A DNA stretch of 64,000 nt from Paraburkholderia kururiensis JCM 10599 = LMG 19447 (GTDB taxonomy: Bacteria > Pseudomonadota > Gammaproteobacteria > Burkholderiales > Burkholderiaceae). Of this stretch, positions 53,293-63,405 are shown one piece after another. The stretch lies in assembly GCF_003986935.1 (NCBI RefSeq), contig NZ_RJZE01000007.1:62001-126000 (forward strand). Reading direction: 5' to 3'. The first letter of the stretch is position 1. Every line of letters starts with the position of its first letter. Position numbers and translations under genes: made by a program. The notes beneath the pieces are model-generated. The model was given only the letters and a program-made list of their open reading frames with translations, had not been told where the DNA came from and searched no databases.

Positions 53293-54537
53293 TTGATTGA
53301 GCAAAGCATGGTGCGTCGTGTTTCGAACCGGATTTCCAGCGGCCGTCCGCATGTTGCATTGAAGACGGCGTGGGCGTGGTTGGCAACGGCCGCGCTGGGT
53401 GGCTGTGCGTTGGCACCGGGGCCCTACATGGGCGTGGCGCCGCGCGAGGACACGACGGTGCAGGCCAACGGGCAGGCGGAGCCCGCCGAGATCGTGCAGA
53501 ACGGCATCACGTTCCGGCTGCATGCGCTCGACGGCAGACTCATCGCGCAACTGGCTGCGCAGGCGGCAGCGCAGCCGCCCCAAGACGCTGCACTGCCGCG
53601 CGTCGCGTCTTCTGTGTACCGCGTGCGCAGCGGCGACGTGCTGCGTGTGATCGTCTGGGATCATCCGGAACTCAACAATCCGGGCTTCTCGTCGGTGAAC
53701 AACTCGATCGTGTCGGTAGGTGCAACGCAGAGCACCGCCTTGCCGGCCGCGACGACGGGCGGCAATCTCGATCCGAATGGCCGTGTCGTGCAGGCCGACG
53801 GCACGATCTACTACCCGTACATCGGTCAGGTGAAGGTGGCGGGCGAAACCATCGAGGCGATCCGCCGCAATCTGTTCACGCGGCTCGACAAGTCGGTTGC
53901 GAAGCCGCAGGTCGACGTTTCGATTGCGTCCTATCGCAGCCAGAAAATTTACGTGTCGGGCGCCGTGCGCGCGCCGGGAACCATCTCGCTCACGGATACG
54001 CCGGAGACCGTTTCGGATGCGATCTCGGGCGCGGGCGGCTACGGCGAGGGCGCCGATCTCTCCGGCGCCACGCTCAATCGCGGCGGCAAGGTCTATCCGC
54101 TTGACCTGTACGCCTTTTTCTACGGCGGCGACGTTTCGCAGAACGTGGTGCTGCAGGACGGCGACGTGATCAACGTGCCCGAGCGCCGGCTCAAGAAGGT
54201 GTTCGTGCTGGGCGAGGTCAACAAGCCTGTCTCGCAGATCATGCCGGTCGGGCCATTTTCGTTATCCGAAGCACTTTCCGACGCGGGCGGTCTCAACGGC
54301 ACGTCGGCGAACGCCTCGCAGGTTTACGTGTTCCGGCAAGGGGCAGACCGCACCGTGGACGTGTTCCATCTCGACGCGAGTTCGCCGGGCATGCTCGTGC
54401 TGGGCGACCGCTTCGAGCTGCAACCGCGCGACGTGGTGTTTGTCGACGCCGCGCACGTGACGCGTTTTTACCGCGTCGTCGCGCAGGTGTTGCCGTTCGC
54501 GAGTTCGCTCTACCTCGGCGCCCAGGCCTTCAAATGA
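53293..54537 (+). CDS. polysaccharide export outer-membrane lipoprotein (Wza-like)
   Basis: This 414-residue outer-membrane polysaccharide-export (OPX) lipoprotein would form the exit channel for the polymer. A signal sequence ends in the lipobox LGGC with the lipidated cysteine at about residue 38. The poly-export domain contains YRVRSGDVLRVIVWDHPEL, followed by SLBB repeats (KIYVSGAVRAPGTISLTD; KVFVLGEVNKPVSQIMPV). The TTG at 53293 is preferred because AAGGA (53281-53285) is ideally spaced; an ATG at 53308 is an alternative. Its stop overlaps the phosphatase start. Confidence 0.92.
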   Translation: MIEQSMVRRVSNRISSGRPHVALKTAWAWLATAALGGCALAPGPYMGVAPREDTTVQANGQAEPAEIVQNGITFRLHALDGRLIAQLAAQAAAQPPQDAALPRVASSVYRVRSGDVLRVIVWDHPELNNPGFSSVNNSIVSVGATQSTALPAATTGGNLDPNGRVVQADGTIYYPYIGQVKVAGETIEAIRRNLFTRLDKSVAKPQVDVSIASYRSQKIYVSGAVRAPGTISLTDTPETVSDAISGAGGYGEGADLSGATLNRGGKVYPLDLYAFFYGGDVSQNVVLQDGDVINVPERRLKKVFVLGEVNKPVSQIMPVGPFSLSEALSDAGGLNGTSANASQVYVFRQGADRTVDVFHLDASSPGMLVLGDRFELQPRDVVFVDAAHVTRFYRVVAQVLPFASSLYLGAQAFK

Positions 54538-54998
54538 CGCGGCGTCCGTTGAAGCTGCTGGTCGTCTGCCACGCGAACGTGTGCCGAAGCCCGATGGCCG
54601 AAAGCGTGTTTCGTCACGTGCTGGACGACGTGATGGAAGCGGAGGTCGAGTCGGCCGGACTCGCCGCGCTGAGCGGCGTGCCGATGCATCCGCTCGCATG
54701 CGAGGTGCTCGACGCACGCGGATACGGCCGGCGCGGCGACACCAACGCGATGCGGCTCGTGAAGCCGATGCTCGACTGGGCGGACCTGGTGCTCACGATG
54801 GAAAGCGGCCAGCGGCTGGAGATCATTCGCCGGTTTCCGCTCGCGGCGCTCAACGTGTGGACGCTCGGACACTGGATGGACCGCGAGATCGACGACCCGG
54901 TGGGCGGCGACCTGGCGCGCTTCGAGTCGGCGCTGAACCTCATCGAACTGTGTGCGAGGAGTTGGCTACCCGTGCTCACCCAGCAACCTTCCCTTTGA
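54534..54998 (+). CDS. low-molecular-weight protein tyrosine phosphatase (Wzb-like)
   Basis: This 154-residue cytoplasmic phosphatase probably dephosphorylates the tyrosine kinase encoded next. The P-loop VCHANVCRSPMAE contains the C-x5-R motif (Cys12, Arg18), and the general-acid aspartate is in IDDPVGG. Length is standard. It overlaps the Wza-type gene by four bases and is followed seven bases later by the kinase gene, the usual Wza-Wzb-Wzc order. Confidence 0.95.
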   Translation: MTRRPLKLLVVCHANVCRSPMAESVFRHVLDDVMEAEVESAGLAALSGVPMHPLACEVLDARGYGRRGDTNAMRLVKPMLDWADLVLTMESGQRLEIIRRFPLAALNVWTLGHWMDREIDDPVGGDLARFESALNLIELCARSWLPVLTQQPSL

Positions 54999-55005
54999 TC
55001 CGACC

Positions 55006-57273
55006 ATGGACATGAAGTCAGAACCGACACTGCCCAACATGCTGGTGAACGGCGCGGCCCCCGGTCAAACCGACGACGACGTCAGCCTGTTGACGCTCTG
55101 GCACAACGTGCAGAGCCATCGGCGTTTGTTCTGCGGCGTGGCTGCGGGCGTCGTTGCGCTCGCGCTGGCCTATCTGATCGTCGCCGCGCCGGTCTACAAG
55201 GCAGACGCCCTGATTCAGGTCGATGAGCAACAGGGCTCCGCGCTCGGCGCGCTCTCCGACGTGGCGAGTGCGCTGAGCCTTAACAAGCCGATCGACGGCG
55301 AACTCGACATCCTCTCTTCGCGCGCGGTGCTGGAGCCCGCGGTTGACGCCACTCAGGCGCGCACCACCATCTTCGTGGCGAACCGCGTGCCGCTGCTGGG
55401 GCGCCTGTATGGCCGCTACAAGACGCCGCCGAACGGGCTCGCCGAGGCGCCGCTGGGACTCACGGGTTTCGCGTGGGGCGGCGAACGCCTTGCCGTGGCC
55501 GCATTCGATGCACCGCGCGTGCTCTACGGCGAGAAATTCCGCGTGCGCGTACAGCCCGGCAACCGCTGGACACTCGAAGACCCGGACGGCGTAACGGTGG
55601 CAAACGGCGGGCTGCACGAGCGCGTGAAGTTCACGGTGCAGACCGACTTCGGTCCCGCGCCCGGCGTGATCGAGATTCGCGAGATGCGCGGGCGGCCGGG
55701 CACGTCGTTCAAGCTGGTGGAAGCGTCGTTGCAGGACACGATCGACGCCATGCGCAAACGCATGACGGTGCAAGAGACCACCAAGGGCTCTTCGATGATC
55801 CAGCTCTCGGTGAAGAACAGCGATCCTGCACTTGCCGCGGCATTCGCCAACGAAGTTGCGCACGCTTATGTGGCGCTCAACATCAAGCATCGCGCGGAGC
55901 AGTCGCGGTTGAGTCTCGAGTTCCTGAATCGCAAGCTGCCCGCATTTCGAGAGGAACTGGCGCAGTCCGAAGACCGGCTCAACGCCTTCCGCATTCGCAC
56001 CAAGACCATCGACATCGAGCAGCAGACCGAGGCCTTGCTCACGCGCGCGGTGGACCTGACCAAGCAGAAGACGCTCATCGACCTGAACCTGCAGGCCACG
56101 CGCGAGCAGTTCCGCCCGGGCCATCCGGCGGTGCAGACGCTGGAGGCGCAGGACTCGGCGCTCCAAAGCGCGCTGCACGACGTGGAGAAACAGGTGCAGG
56201 CGCTGCCTTCCACGCAGCAGGACTATCTGCGCCTTGCGCGCAACGTCGCCGTGGATACGCAGCTCTACACCGCGCTCGTGGCCAACGCCCAGCAACTCGA
56301 AGTGGCGGAGGCCGGTACGACCGGCAACGTGTCGGTGATCGATTTCGCTGTGCGGCCTGATTCCGCAGCGTGGCCGCGCGTGCCGCTCGTGCTCGCGGGC
56401 GGCGTGCTGGGCGGCCTGTTCCTCGCGTTCGTCGTCACGCAGGCCATGGCCGCGCTGCACGATGCATTGCGCAGTCCGCTCGACGTCGAGCGTGTCGGCC
56501 AGGCACCCATCTTTGCGGTCGTGCCGGTTAGTGCGACCGAGCAGCAAGTGGCGAAGCTGCGTCGTGGCGCGTCGGACGGTCCACGTCAGGAGACCGCGCT
56601 GCTGGCGAGCCAGAGCCCATCGGACCCGAGCGTGGAGGCGCTGCGTTCGCTGCGCGCGGCGCTCCGCTTTTCGATGGTGGGCAAGGCGGGTGGCTCGATC
56701 CTCTTCACCGGCCCGACCGAAGGCGTGGGCAAAACGTTCGTGGCGCTCAACTTCGCGTATGTGCTGGCGCTCAAGGGGCTGCGCGTACTGATCGTCGATG
56801 CGGACCTGCGGCGCGCCGGCGCACGCCGTTACTTCACGCTGGGGCACGCGTATGCGGGGCTCGCCAATGTGCTCTCGGGCGACGCGACACTCGACGGGGC
56901 GATCATTGCGACGGGCCTGCGCGGCCTCGACATGCTGCCGGCCGGCAGCGCGTTGCCGCCGAACCCGGGCGAACTGCTGGAACGTCCTGCGTTTGCCGCC
57001 ATGCTCAAGGAAGCCGCCGCGCGCTACGACTACGTCGTCATCGATTCGCCGCCCGTGCTGCCGGTGAGCGATGCGATTACGCTCGCGCAGGTGTGCGACG
57101 CCACCTTCGTCGTCTCTCGCGCGGAAACGACGAACCGCCATCAACTCGCGGAGACGATGACGCGGCTCAGCCAGTCCGGCGTGCGCGTGACGGGCCAGGT
57201 ATTCAACGGCGTGCAAACGACGCGCTATGGCTACGGGTACGGATACGGCTATCGCTATCAGGCGCAAGCCTGA
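55006..57273 (+). CDS. polysaccharide co-polymerase / bacterial tyrosine autokinase (Wzc-like)
   Basis: This 755-residue inner-membrane protein controls polymer length and export. A Wzz domain lies between membrane helices at about residues 42-62 and 455-480, with coiled coil around 300-430. The C-terminal BY-kinase domain has Walker A GPTEGVGKT (about 569-577; the family norm is GPxPxxGKS), Walker A' VLIVDADLRR (about 595-604) and Walker B YVVIDSPPVL. It ends in a tyrosine cluster (YGYGYGYGYRYQ), the autophosphorylation tail. The ATG 55006 is chosen; the open frame upstream overlaps the phosphatase. Confidence 0.94.
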   Translation: MDMKSEPTLPNMLVNGAAPGQTDDDVSLLTLWHNVQSHRRLFCGVAAGVVALALAYLIVAAPVYKADALIQVDEQQGSALGALSDVASALSLNKPIDGELDILSSRAVLEPAVDATQARTTIFVANRVPLLGRLYGRYKTPPNGLAEAPLGLTGFAWGGERLAVAAFDAPRVLYGEKFRVRVQPGNRWTLEDPDGVTVANGGLHERVKFTVQTDFGPAPGVIEIREMRGRPGTSFKLVEASLQDTIDAMRKRMTVQETTKGSSMIQLSVKNSDPALAAAFANEVAHAYVALNIKHRAEQSRLSLEFLNRKLPAFREELAQSEDRLNAFRIRTKTIDIEQQTEALLTRAVDLTKQKTLIDLNLQATREQFRPGHPAVQTLEAQDSALQSALHDVEKQVQALPSTQQDYLRLARNVAVDTQLYTALVANAQQLEVAEAGTTGNVSVIDFAVRPDSAAWPRVPLVLAGGVLGGLFLAFVVTQAMAALHDALRSPLDVERVGQAPIFAVVPVSATEQQVAKLRRGASDGPRQETALLASQSPSDPSVEALRSLRAALRFSMVGKAGGSILFTGPTEGVGKTFVALNFAYVLALKGLRVLIVDADLRRAGARRYFTLGHAYAGLANVLSGDATLDGAIIATGLRGLDMLPAGSALPPNPGELLERPAFAAMLKEAAARYDYVVIDSPPVLPVSDAITLAQVCDATFVVSRAETTNRHQLAETMTRLSQSGVRVTGQVFNGVQTTRYGYGYGYGYRYQAQA

Positions 57274-57412
57274 GGGCGCGGGCTTGTTCATGCGCTTCGG
57301 TGGGCGACGTGTGGGTGTGCTTCGTCGCATGAACGTGACGCAACAGGTTGGGTTCCGGACGCCCTGCACGTGGCGTGGTTTTTGTGCGGCCTTGTATGCA
57401 GTTCTTGTCGAC

Positions 57413-57446
57413 GGGCCGGGCGCTTCAGTGCGGTGGGCCCTTTTTT
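57413..57446 (+). terminator. possible intrinsic terminator after the Wzc-like gene
   Basis: GGGCC (57413-57417) can pair with GGCCC (57436-57440), followed by six T. The stem is only 5-6 bp with an 18-base loop, so termination may be partial and allow read-through into the small secreted-protein gene. Confidence 0.4.
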
Positions 57447-57462
57447 GTTGGGGCAGATCACT

Positions 57463-58041
57463 ATGAATTCCTCGGCGTGTCTTTGGCGGCGCGGCTTTTT
57501 GTCGATGGTCTGCGCCTCGGCGGCTGCCGCGCTGCTCAGCGCACCAGCCGCCGAGGCGCAGATGATCGGCGATGTGTTTCGCTCACCGCTTACGTCGTCG
57601 CTGCTGCAAACGAGCCAGCAGCGCGACCGGCGCCGTCTGCACCGTTCGAGCGATCCGTACATCGCGTTGATCGAGCAGAGTTCGCCGGACGCGTATCTGC
57701 GCCGTCTACAGGCGAGTAGCGATCCTTATTCTGCGGCGACGTCGGCGGCCGCGTTGACTGCTCCGACGCCGTCGCCACGTGCCGGTATGCGCATGGGCGT
57801 TTCTGGAGATCCGCTGGGGATCGGGCAGGTAGCGGCAGAGGCCGGCGTGCCGGCGGGCGTGATGCCGACGGCGAGCGGGTTCAAGGTTGGCGCGCCGAAT
57901 GCCGCGGCGTTGGGTCGGTCGATGAGCGTGGTGCCTGGCGCGGGGAGGCTCGGGATGCCGGGGATGGCGGTCGGGGTGTCGGGGGCCGGGTGCTCGGGGT
58001 CGCTCGCGGGGATCGGCGTGGCGGGCGGGGGATGTCGATAG
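57463..58041 (+). CDS. small secreted protein of unknown function in the exopolysaccharide locus
   Basis: A 192-residue protein I do not recognise. It has a clear signal peptide (charged CLWRRG, hydrophobic core, cleavage near AEAQ at about residue 33). The mature part begins MIGDVFRSPLTSSLLQTSQQ, contains a repeated SSDPY motif (RSSDPYIALIEQ and QASSDPYSAATS) and ends in a Gly/Ala/Met-rich tail with two cysteines. Start ATG 57463. It lies 189 bases after the Wzc-type gene on the same strand and is probably exported to the periplasm or outside. A structural or assembly role in the polymer locus is only a guess from position. Confidence 0.6.
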   Translation: MNSSACLWRRGFLSMVCASAAAALLSAPAAEAQMIGDVFRSPLTSSLLQTSQQRDRRRLHRSSDPYIALIEQSSPDAYLRRLQASSDPYSAATSAAALTAPTPSPRAGMRMGVSGDPLGIGQVAAEAGVPAGVMPTASGFKVGAPNAAALGRSMSVVPGAGRLGMPGMAVGVSGAGCSGSLAGIGVAGGGCR

Positions 58042-58146
58042 CGGGGAGTGCGCCGCACAAGCGTACAAGACCGATCTGAACGACTGATGTTGTTCGTTCA
58101 GGCAGTGCATCGAACGGCGAGCTTCACCACTGGTATCGACTCGTCG

Positions 58147-59538
58147 TCACCTGGGCAGACCGAAATCGTGGTCGGGCCCAGCGGCCGTGTTCGTATTCAC
58201 GAGAGAGCGCGCCAGGTAGCGCGGAAGTTCCCTCGCGGTAACGCGATTTCCAGGTCCTTCGGCGATGAACATCAACACGACGACGATCAGGAAAAACTGC
58301 ATCGTTTCAAGCACGCCTGTCGAGATCACGAAGACGATATAACCCGCCGTCATGCCGTAGACGACGGCTCTGGCGGATCGGTCCGCAAGGCGCCTCGCGG
58401 TGGCGAAGATCTTCGCGAACAGGGCGGAGAACGCGATCAACCCAAATGTACCCATGTCGATTGCCCACTGGAATATCGCGCTTTCCGCACCGTAGAAGTC
58501 GGGGTATGCGCCGGAGCTGAGAATGGAGCGCGTCATGGAGACGCCGCCACCAAAAAATGGCGCATCGGAAAAAAATCGATAAGCGATGAGCGCCTGCCCG
58601 ATGCGCATCTCGAGAGAGCTTCCCGTCTGACTGGCGGTGTCGGTTTGACTGAATACCGAGAGCGCGAAGTTCATCACCTTCTCGATGTATTGAAGCCCGA
58701 CCACGCTGGCCAATGCGCAGATCACTACACCGACCTGAACCACGACGACCTTGTCGCGGGTGCGCGCAAACGTAATGAAGGTCAACATGGAGAACAACAC
58801 GAAGACCAGCGGCGTGCGCGAACTCGTCGCGACGATTCCGACGAGCAGTATGAGTTGGCCACACACGTACCAGAGTAGTCGCGAGGTGGATCGATTGGCT
58901 CGCAGCAGAAAGATGCCAACCAGAAAAGTGATGGCTTGAAACGCGCCGAACGTGATGGCATTGGACATCGTGCCGACAGCGCGGGCGCCACGCACGGAAC
59001 CGCTGTAATCGGCTGCCTGCACGCGACCGGTGGGTGTCGTGAGCTTGATGTAATCGAAGAATGGATTGAAGTGCGTGAGGAACGCTACGACTCCGTAAAG
59101 GGATACGATGAGCCCGGCGATGTAGACCAGTTTGAGTGTGCGTTCCGCCTGTGCCGGCGAGTCGCAAAACCGCCAGATCAGATAGCACGGGAAAAATATC
59201 TCGGAGAAGAGCATGAACGTCGTAACGGCATCCGAAGACCAGGTTGCCGGATTGGCCGCCAACGATCCAAAGTACGAAAGGCCCAAAAGCGTGAATGCGG
59301 TTCGAAGTGGAAAGCGGGAATTCTTGATCTTGAAATTGCACGCCATCACATACAGAGCGAAGCACGCGATCATGAACAAGACGATTGCCCGGTTCACTGA
59401 AAGATAAGGCAGGCTGGAGACGTCGACCAGTCCGAAGCCTTTGGGTGTGATGAAACAGAGAATGGGAAAGAGTAGAGCCATTTTTCGCTGGCGTAATAGT
59501 GCGAGCGACAGGCACCAGACAGAAATGAGATAGTTCAT
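58147..59538 (-). CDS. O-antigen ligase / Wzy-type polysaccharide polymerase
   Basis: This 463-residue inner-membrane protein has about 11-12 hydrophobic segments and a large periplasmic loop (about residues 260-350) with SSRTPLVFVLF and EMRIGQALIAYRFFSDAPFFGGG, the arrangement seen in the WaaL/Wzy group. It would join repeat units into polymer or ligate them. Base composition looks noticeably less GC-rich than neighbouring genes, as is common for polymerases. It is the last gene of a - strand series (partial polymerase, ugd, glycoside hydrolase, this gene), 39 bases after the hydrolase. Confidence 0.82.
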   Translation of the reverse strand: MNYLISVWCLSLALLRQRKMALLFPILCFITPKGFGLVDVSSLPYLSVNRAIVLFMIACFALYVMACNFKIKNSRFPLRTAFTLLGLSYFGSLAANPATWSSDAVTTFMLFSEIFFPCYLIWRFCDSPAQAERTLKLVYIAGLIVSLYGVVAFLTHFNPFFDYIKLTTPTGRVQAADYSGSVRGARAVGTMSNAITFGAFQAITFLVGIFLLRANRSTSRLLWYVCGQLILLVGIVATSSRTPLVFVLFSMLTFITFARTRDKVVVVQVGVVICALASVVGLQYIEKVMNFALSVFSQTDTASQTGSSLEMRIGQALIAYRFFSDAPFFGGGVSMTRSILSSGAYPDFYGAESAIFQWAIDMGTFGLIAFSALFAKIFATARRLADRSARAVVYGMTAGYIVFVISTGVLETMQFFLIVVVLMFIAEGPGNRVTARELPRYLARSLVNTNTAAGPDHDFGLPR

Positions 59539-59577
59539 CGGAAAAGAGGTTGTTCCTGAAGGACGGTCTGTGTCGCG

Positions 59578-61845
59578 TCAGTCCGACGCGGAAAGCTCGA
59601 ACCATGGAGAGGGCGTTTGCGCGGGGGCTTGCAGGTCGATCGCAAAGCCGTCACGCGTTTTTCTGACGAAGCGCGGGTCGAGCGCGGCAAGACGATGTCC
59701 GTTTGTGTCCAGTGGGTAGACGCGAAGCGATGCGGCACTGGAAGAAAACGAGAGCGTGCACGGCACCCGCTCCATCCACACCGGCGGTTTGACCGCACGA
59801 AGGCTGACGATCTCGTGGGTGGCCGGTGCGAACAGGGTCCAGCGTGGCGACGGCGCTTCGAATACGTGCTTGAGCGAATAGTCGAGCGGCGCCGACGTGC
59901 CCGAGAGATCCAGCGGGACGGGACCTCGGCTCGACATGGCCGAACCCACCGTATAGCCGGGTACGGTGAGAAGCAGCGATCGCGATTGTCGAATCTCGCG
60001 ATTGTCGCGAGCCGAAAGCGTGAGCGAGATGAAGCCGCGCGCGGCGGGATCGAGCTTGATCTGAAATGTGCCGTAGTCGTAGCGCCGGCCCGGTTGCAGA
60101 TAGCCGCTCACGCCTTCGACGCCGGGCGCGTTAATGACGACGTTCCGCGCACGAAGATCGAAATGCGCGCGCGGTTCGGTTGCGGGAGCGGTCGTGGGGG
60201 CGGTCGTTTGGGTGGCGGGCGCGTCAGCGGCGTAGCCCACGCGTGCCGAGAATGGGCTCGATGCGTTGATGACGCCGTGTTGTTCGAGTAGTGCGGCGAG
60301 TCCATCGGTTGTTCTCGCTCGCGTGGCGTCGAGGATCAGGGCGTCGTCAATGCCATAAGGCATGACGGCATCCAGTCGCGCAATGGCGCCGGTGCGATAG
60401 ATCCACGCGGCCTGGCCGAACTGGACGAGCTTCGTAGCGTCCCCGACAAGGCTGAACTCAAGCGGGGAGTCGGTGGTGTAGGTGTCGCGCGTCTGCGCGT
60501 AATCGTGGAAAACCAGGCCGCTCCAGTCCTGGAGACTCGCAAACGCGACGGTCTCCGGCAATATCTCCGACGACTGACGGTTCGGCCATGGCTGATTGAA
60601 TTCGGTAATCAGGAAAGGCTTGTCGAACGACCGATAGAAGGCAGCGCCCAGCAGGGGCACAAGACCTGTCGCGATGTCCGAGCGGTCGGTGATCTGCCAG
60701 TTGTCCCAACGCCACATGCCGCGCGGGAACTGATATTGGTCCACGTAGAAGTGATCGTCGAGCACGTCCATCGCAGAGAACGAGCGGAAATTGGCGAGAC
60801 TGCCGAAATTCATCTGCGAGCCGATCACCAGCAGATCGGGATTGACATGCTTCACCGCGGCCGCGACCGTGTCGACGTATTGCTTGTCTTCTTCGCTGAG
60901 GAACCGCAGGAACGCCGCAGCCTTCGATGAGTCGGCGGTATTGAACGGAACGATGCCGTTGTCCTCGGTGCAGCGTGCGACGCCGTGCGCCTGGCAGTAT
61001 CGGCGCCACTCGGCAACCAGCGTTGCCTGAAGCCGACCGGTCACCAGACGTTCGAGCGTGCCGTCCATCCAGTGATAGACCAGTGAGCTTTCGTTGTTGA
61101 TCTCGACCAGTGCCAGCGCCGGTTCGTCCGCGCCGCGCAGACGTTCGAGAAGCATTTGCGCGTAGCGAGCCTGGAGTGCGATCGCCGTTTCGTCGATCAA
61201 TAACAGGGGCTTCGACTGATTCGGCCACGGTCCGCCGTTCGGTAGCGCTTGCGTGTGATCGATCGCCGGCCGGAACTGATAGGAGACGTGGAGATTGAGG
61301 TCGGCGTAAATGCCGTTTTCCCGCAGTTGCTCGAGGAAGTTACGCAGTCGATCGACCGCTTGCTCGTCGAGTGTCGGAAACGGGCCGGACGTGAGCAGGC
61401 CGGTGGGTCCGGCGTCACCCGCCGATGAGAGGGCGTCGAGCCCATGCAACCGAACGAGGTTGACACCCAGGGCCCGCAAACGCCGTGCGAGTTGCGCGGC
61501 TTGCCCGGCATCGGGCAACGCGGCGCCGAACAGCAGATTGACGCCAAAGAGCCGTACCGACGTGGGCGAGCTGACTGTACACAGCACGGGGCCGCATGCT
61601 TTCAGTCGATCGCCGGTTTGCAGGGGGGTGTTGAGCGAACCAAAGTCGGCGATTGAGGCAGCTGCGATCTGCGGAATGTCGAAGCGGAAAAATGAGGGTT
61701 GTGCTGCGAAGCTCCATCCACTTGAAAGGAGTAGCAACACGAGCATCAAGCGCCGGAGCGCGGCGCGGGTGCGCCGATTCACCGGAAGCGCGGATTCGAA
61801 CGTCGAGCGATGCATCCTGGACATAGGCATGTTGGCGAGTTCCAT
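59578..61845 (-). CDS. secreted clan GH-A glycoside hydrolase
   Basis: This 755-residue protein has a signal peptide (hydrophobic LMLVLLLLSSGWSFAA near residues 34-49) and a TIM-barrel domain with the clan-A acid/base motif EINNES (Glu about 252) and nucleophile motif LITEFNQPW (Glu about 415). After about residue 560 come beta-rich C-terminal domains. It resembles GH5/GH42-like endoglycosidases; the exact family is not identifiable by eye. In an exopolysaccharide locus it probably cleaves the polymer, clearing misplaced periplasmic chains or controlling length. ATG 61845 is chosen; 61830 and 61824 are alternatives. Confidence 0.78.
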   Translation of the reverse strand: MELANMPMSRMHRSTFESALPVNRRTRAALRRLMLVLLLLSSGWSFAAQPSFFRFDIPQIAAASIADFGSLNTPLQTGDRLKACGPVLCTVSSPTSVRLFGVNLLFGAALPDAGQAAQLARRLRALGVNLVRLHGLDALSSAGDAGPTGLLTSGPFPTLDEQAVDRLRNFLEQLRENGIYADLNLHVSYQFRPAIDHTQALPNGGPWPNQSKPLLLIDETAIALQARYAQMLLERLRGADEPALALVEINNESSLVYHWMDGTLERLVTGRLQATLVAEWRRYCQAHGVARCTEDNGIVPFNTADSSKAAAFLRFLSEEDKQYVDTVAAAVKHVNPDLLVIGSQMNFGSLANFRSFSAMDVLDDHFYVDQYQFPRGMWRWDNWQITDRSDIATGLVPLLGAAFYRSFDKPFLITEFNQPWPNRQSSEILPETVAFASLQDWSGLVFHDYAQTRDTYTTDSPLEFSLVGDATKLVQFGQAAWIYRTGAIARLDAVMPYGIDDALILDATRARTTDGLAALLEQHGVINASSPFSARVGYAADAPATQTTAPTTAPATEPRAHFDLRARNVVINAPGVEGVSGYLQPGRRYDYGTFQIKLDPAARGFISLTLSARDNREIRQSRSLLLTVPGYTVGSAMSSRGPVPLDLSGTSAPLDYSLKHVFEAPSPRWTLFAPATHEIVSLRAVKPPVWMERVPCTLSFSSSAASLRVYPLDTNGHRLAALDPRFVRKTRDGFAIDLQAPAQTPSPWFELSASD

Positions 61846-62034
61846 CGTGCCCGTAGCGTATGACAGCCGCAATGGCGTATTCCGACACTGTCGCTGTCGA
61901 ATCGGACAAAGTGGCTGGGTGCAAGCTGAACGTCGTGCAGTCGACGTGGCGCGCGTTTTTGCGGCGAGACGATCTGGCGCCGCGCCCGGCGATGTTCGAC
62001 CGTCGCACCGCCAACGGCACCACCTCTGAGCCGC

Positions 62035-63405
62035 TTAAACAGCGGCGCTGGCCTTGTCCCGTCCGATCGTGTAGTAGCGCCAACCGTTTTCACGCATGAC
62101 TGCCGGCTCGTAGAGATTGCGTCCGTCGAACACCACGGGCTCGGCGAGCGCGCTTCGCATCTGCTCGAAATCCGGGCTGCGGAATTCCTTCCACTCGGTG
62201 AGGATTACGAGCGCATCGGCATGGTGCAACGCGGTGTCGCGCTCCCGGCAGAAATGGACGTGCTCGAAGAGGTCCGGGCCCAGATCGTCGGCCAGCACGC
62301 GCCGCGCCTCCTCCAGCGCGACGGGATCGTAGACGTTGACCATCGCGCCCGATCGAACCAGGTCGGCAATCAGCACGCGGCTGGTCGCCGCGCGCATGTC
62401 GTCGGTGTTCGGCTTGAAGGCGAGACCCCAGATCGCGAAGCGTCGCCCCGCGAGTTTGTCGTCGTAGTGCTGGTGGATCTTGTCGAAAAGCATGCTCTTT
62501 TGCCGCTCGTTTACGCGCTCAACCGAGGCGAGCACGTCGAGCTGCATGTCGTACTCGGCTGCGGTGCGCACAAGCGCCTGCACGTCTTTGGGGAAGCACG
62601 AGCCGCCGTAGCCGCAGCCTGCGTAGAGGAAGCTGTAGCCGATACGCGGGTCGGAGCCGATGCCGCGCCGCACCTGCTCGATGTCGGCGCCCACGCGGTC
62701 CGCGAGATTGGCGAGTTCGTTGATGAACGAGATGCGCGTGGCGAGCATGGCGTTCGCCGCGTACTTGGTGAATTCGGCGGAGCGCACGTCCATGTGCAGC
62801 GTGCGTTCGTGATTGCGGTTGAACGGCGCGTACAACTGGTCCACCAGGCTTTTCGCGCGCAGCCCCGGAACGTCCGGCTCGTAGCCGATCACGATGCGGT
62901 CGGGCCGCATGAAGTCTTCCACCGCCGCGCCTTCCTTGAGGAATTCGGGATTGGAAATCACGGCGAATTCCGTGTGTTCGCCGCGCTGCGCGAGTTCTTC
63001 CGCGATGGCGTCGCGCACCTTGTCGGCGGTGCCGACCGGCACGGTCGATTTATCGATGACGACCTTGAACGACGTCATGTGCCGCCCGATGTTGCGCGCG
63101 GCTGCCAGCACGTACTGGAGATCGGCCGAGCCGTCTTCGTCCGGCGGCGTGCCCACGGCAATGAACTGGATATCGCCGTGCGCGACGGCGTGCGCGATGT
63201 CGGTCGAAAAGAGCAGACGCCCTGCGTCCCGGTTGCGCGCGATGATGTCGGTGAGCCCCGGCTCGTAGATGGGCACGGCGCCGCTGTTCAAGAGGTCGAT
63301 TTTCGAGGCATCGACATCGAGGCAGAGCACCTGATTGCCGAGTTCCGCGAGGCACGCCCCGGTGACGAGTCCAACGTATCCTGTTCCAACGATCGTGACT
63401 TTCAT
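62035..63405 (-). CDS. ugd: UDP-glucose 6-dehydrogenase
   Basis: This 456-residue NAD-dependent enzyme oxidises UDP-glucose to UDP-glucuronate, an exopolysaccharide precursor. N-terminal [20 protein letters not shown] is the Rossmann motif; the catalytic cysteine is in [16 protein letters not shown]; the substrate region [15 protein letters not shown] and the C-terminal [19 protein letters not shown] are typical. Full length. It implies a uronic-acid-containing polymer. It lies 215 bases downstream of the partial polymerase gene and 189 bases upstream of the glycoside hydrolase on the same strand. Confidence 0.96.
   Translation of the reverse strand: MKVTIVGTGYVGLVTGACLAELGNQVLCLDVDASKIDLLNSGAVPIYEPGLTDIIARNRDAGRLLFSTDIAHAVAHGDIQFIAVGTPPDEDGSADLQYVLAAARNIGRHMTSFKVVIDKSTVPVGTADKVRDAIAEELAQRGEHTEFAVISNPEFLKEGAAVEDFMRPDRIVIGYEPDVPGLRAKSLVDQLYAPFNRNHERTLHMDVRSAEFTKYAANAMLATRISFINELANLADRVGADIEQVRRGIGSDPRIGYSFLYAGCGYGGSCFPKDVQALVRTAAEYDMQLDVLASVERVNERQKSMLFDKIHQHYDDKLAGRRFAIWGLAFKPNTDDMRAATSRVLIADLVRSGAMVNVYDPVALEEARRVLADDLGPDLFEHVHFCRERDTALHHADALVILTEWKEFRSPDFEQMRSALAEPVVFDGRNLYEPAVMRENGWRYYTIGRDKASAAV

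Noticed and set aside
55018..57369. A 783-codon antisense open frame over the Wzc-type gene
   Set aside because: Arg/His-rich mirror of a clear BY-kinase gene.
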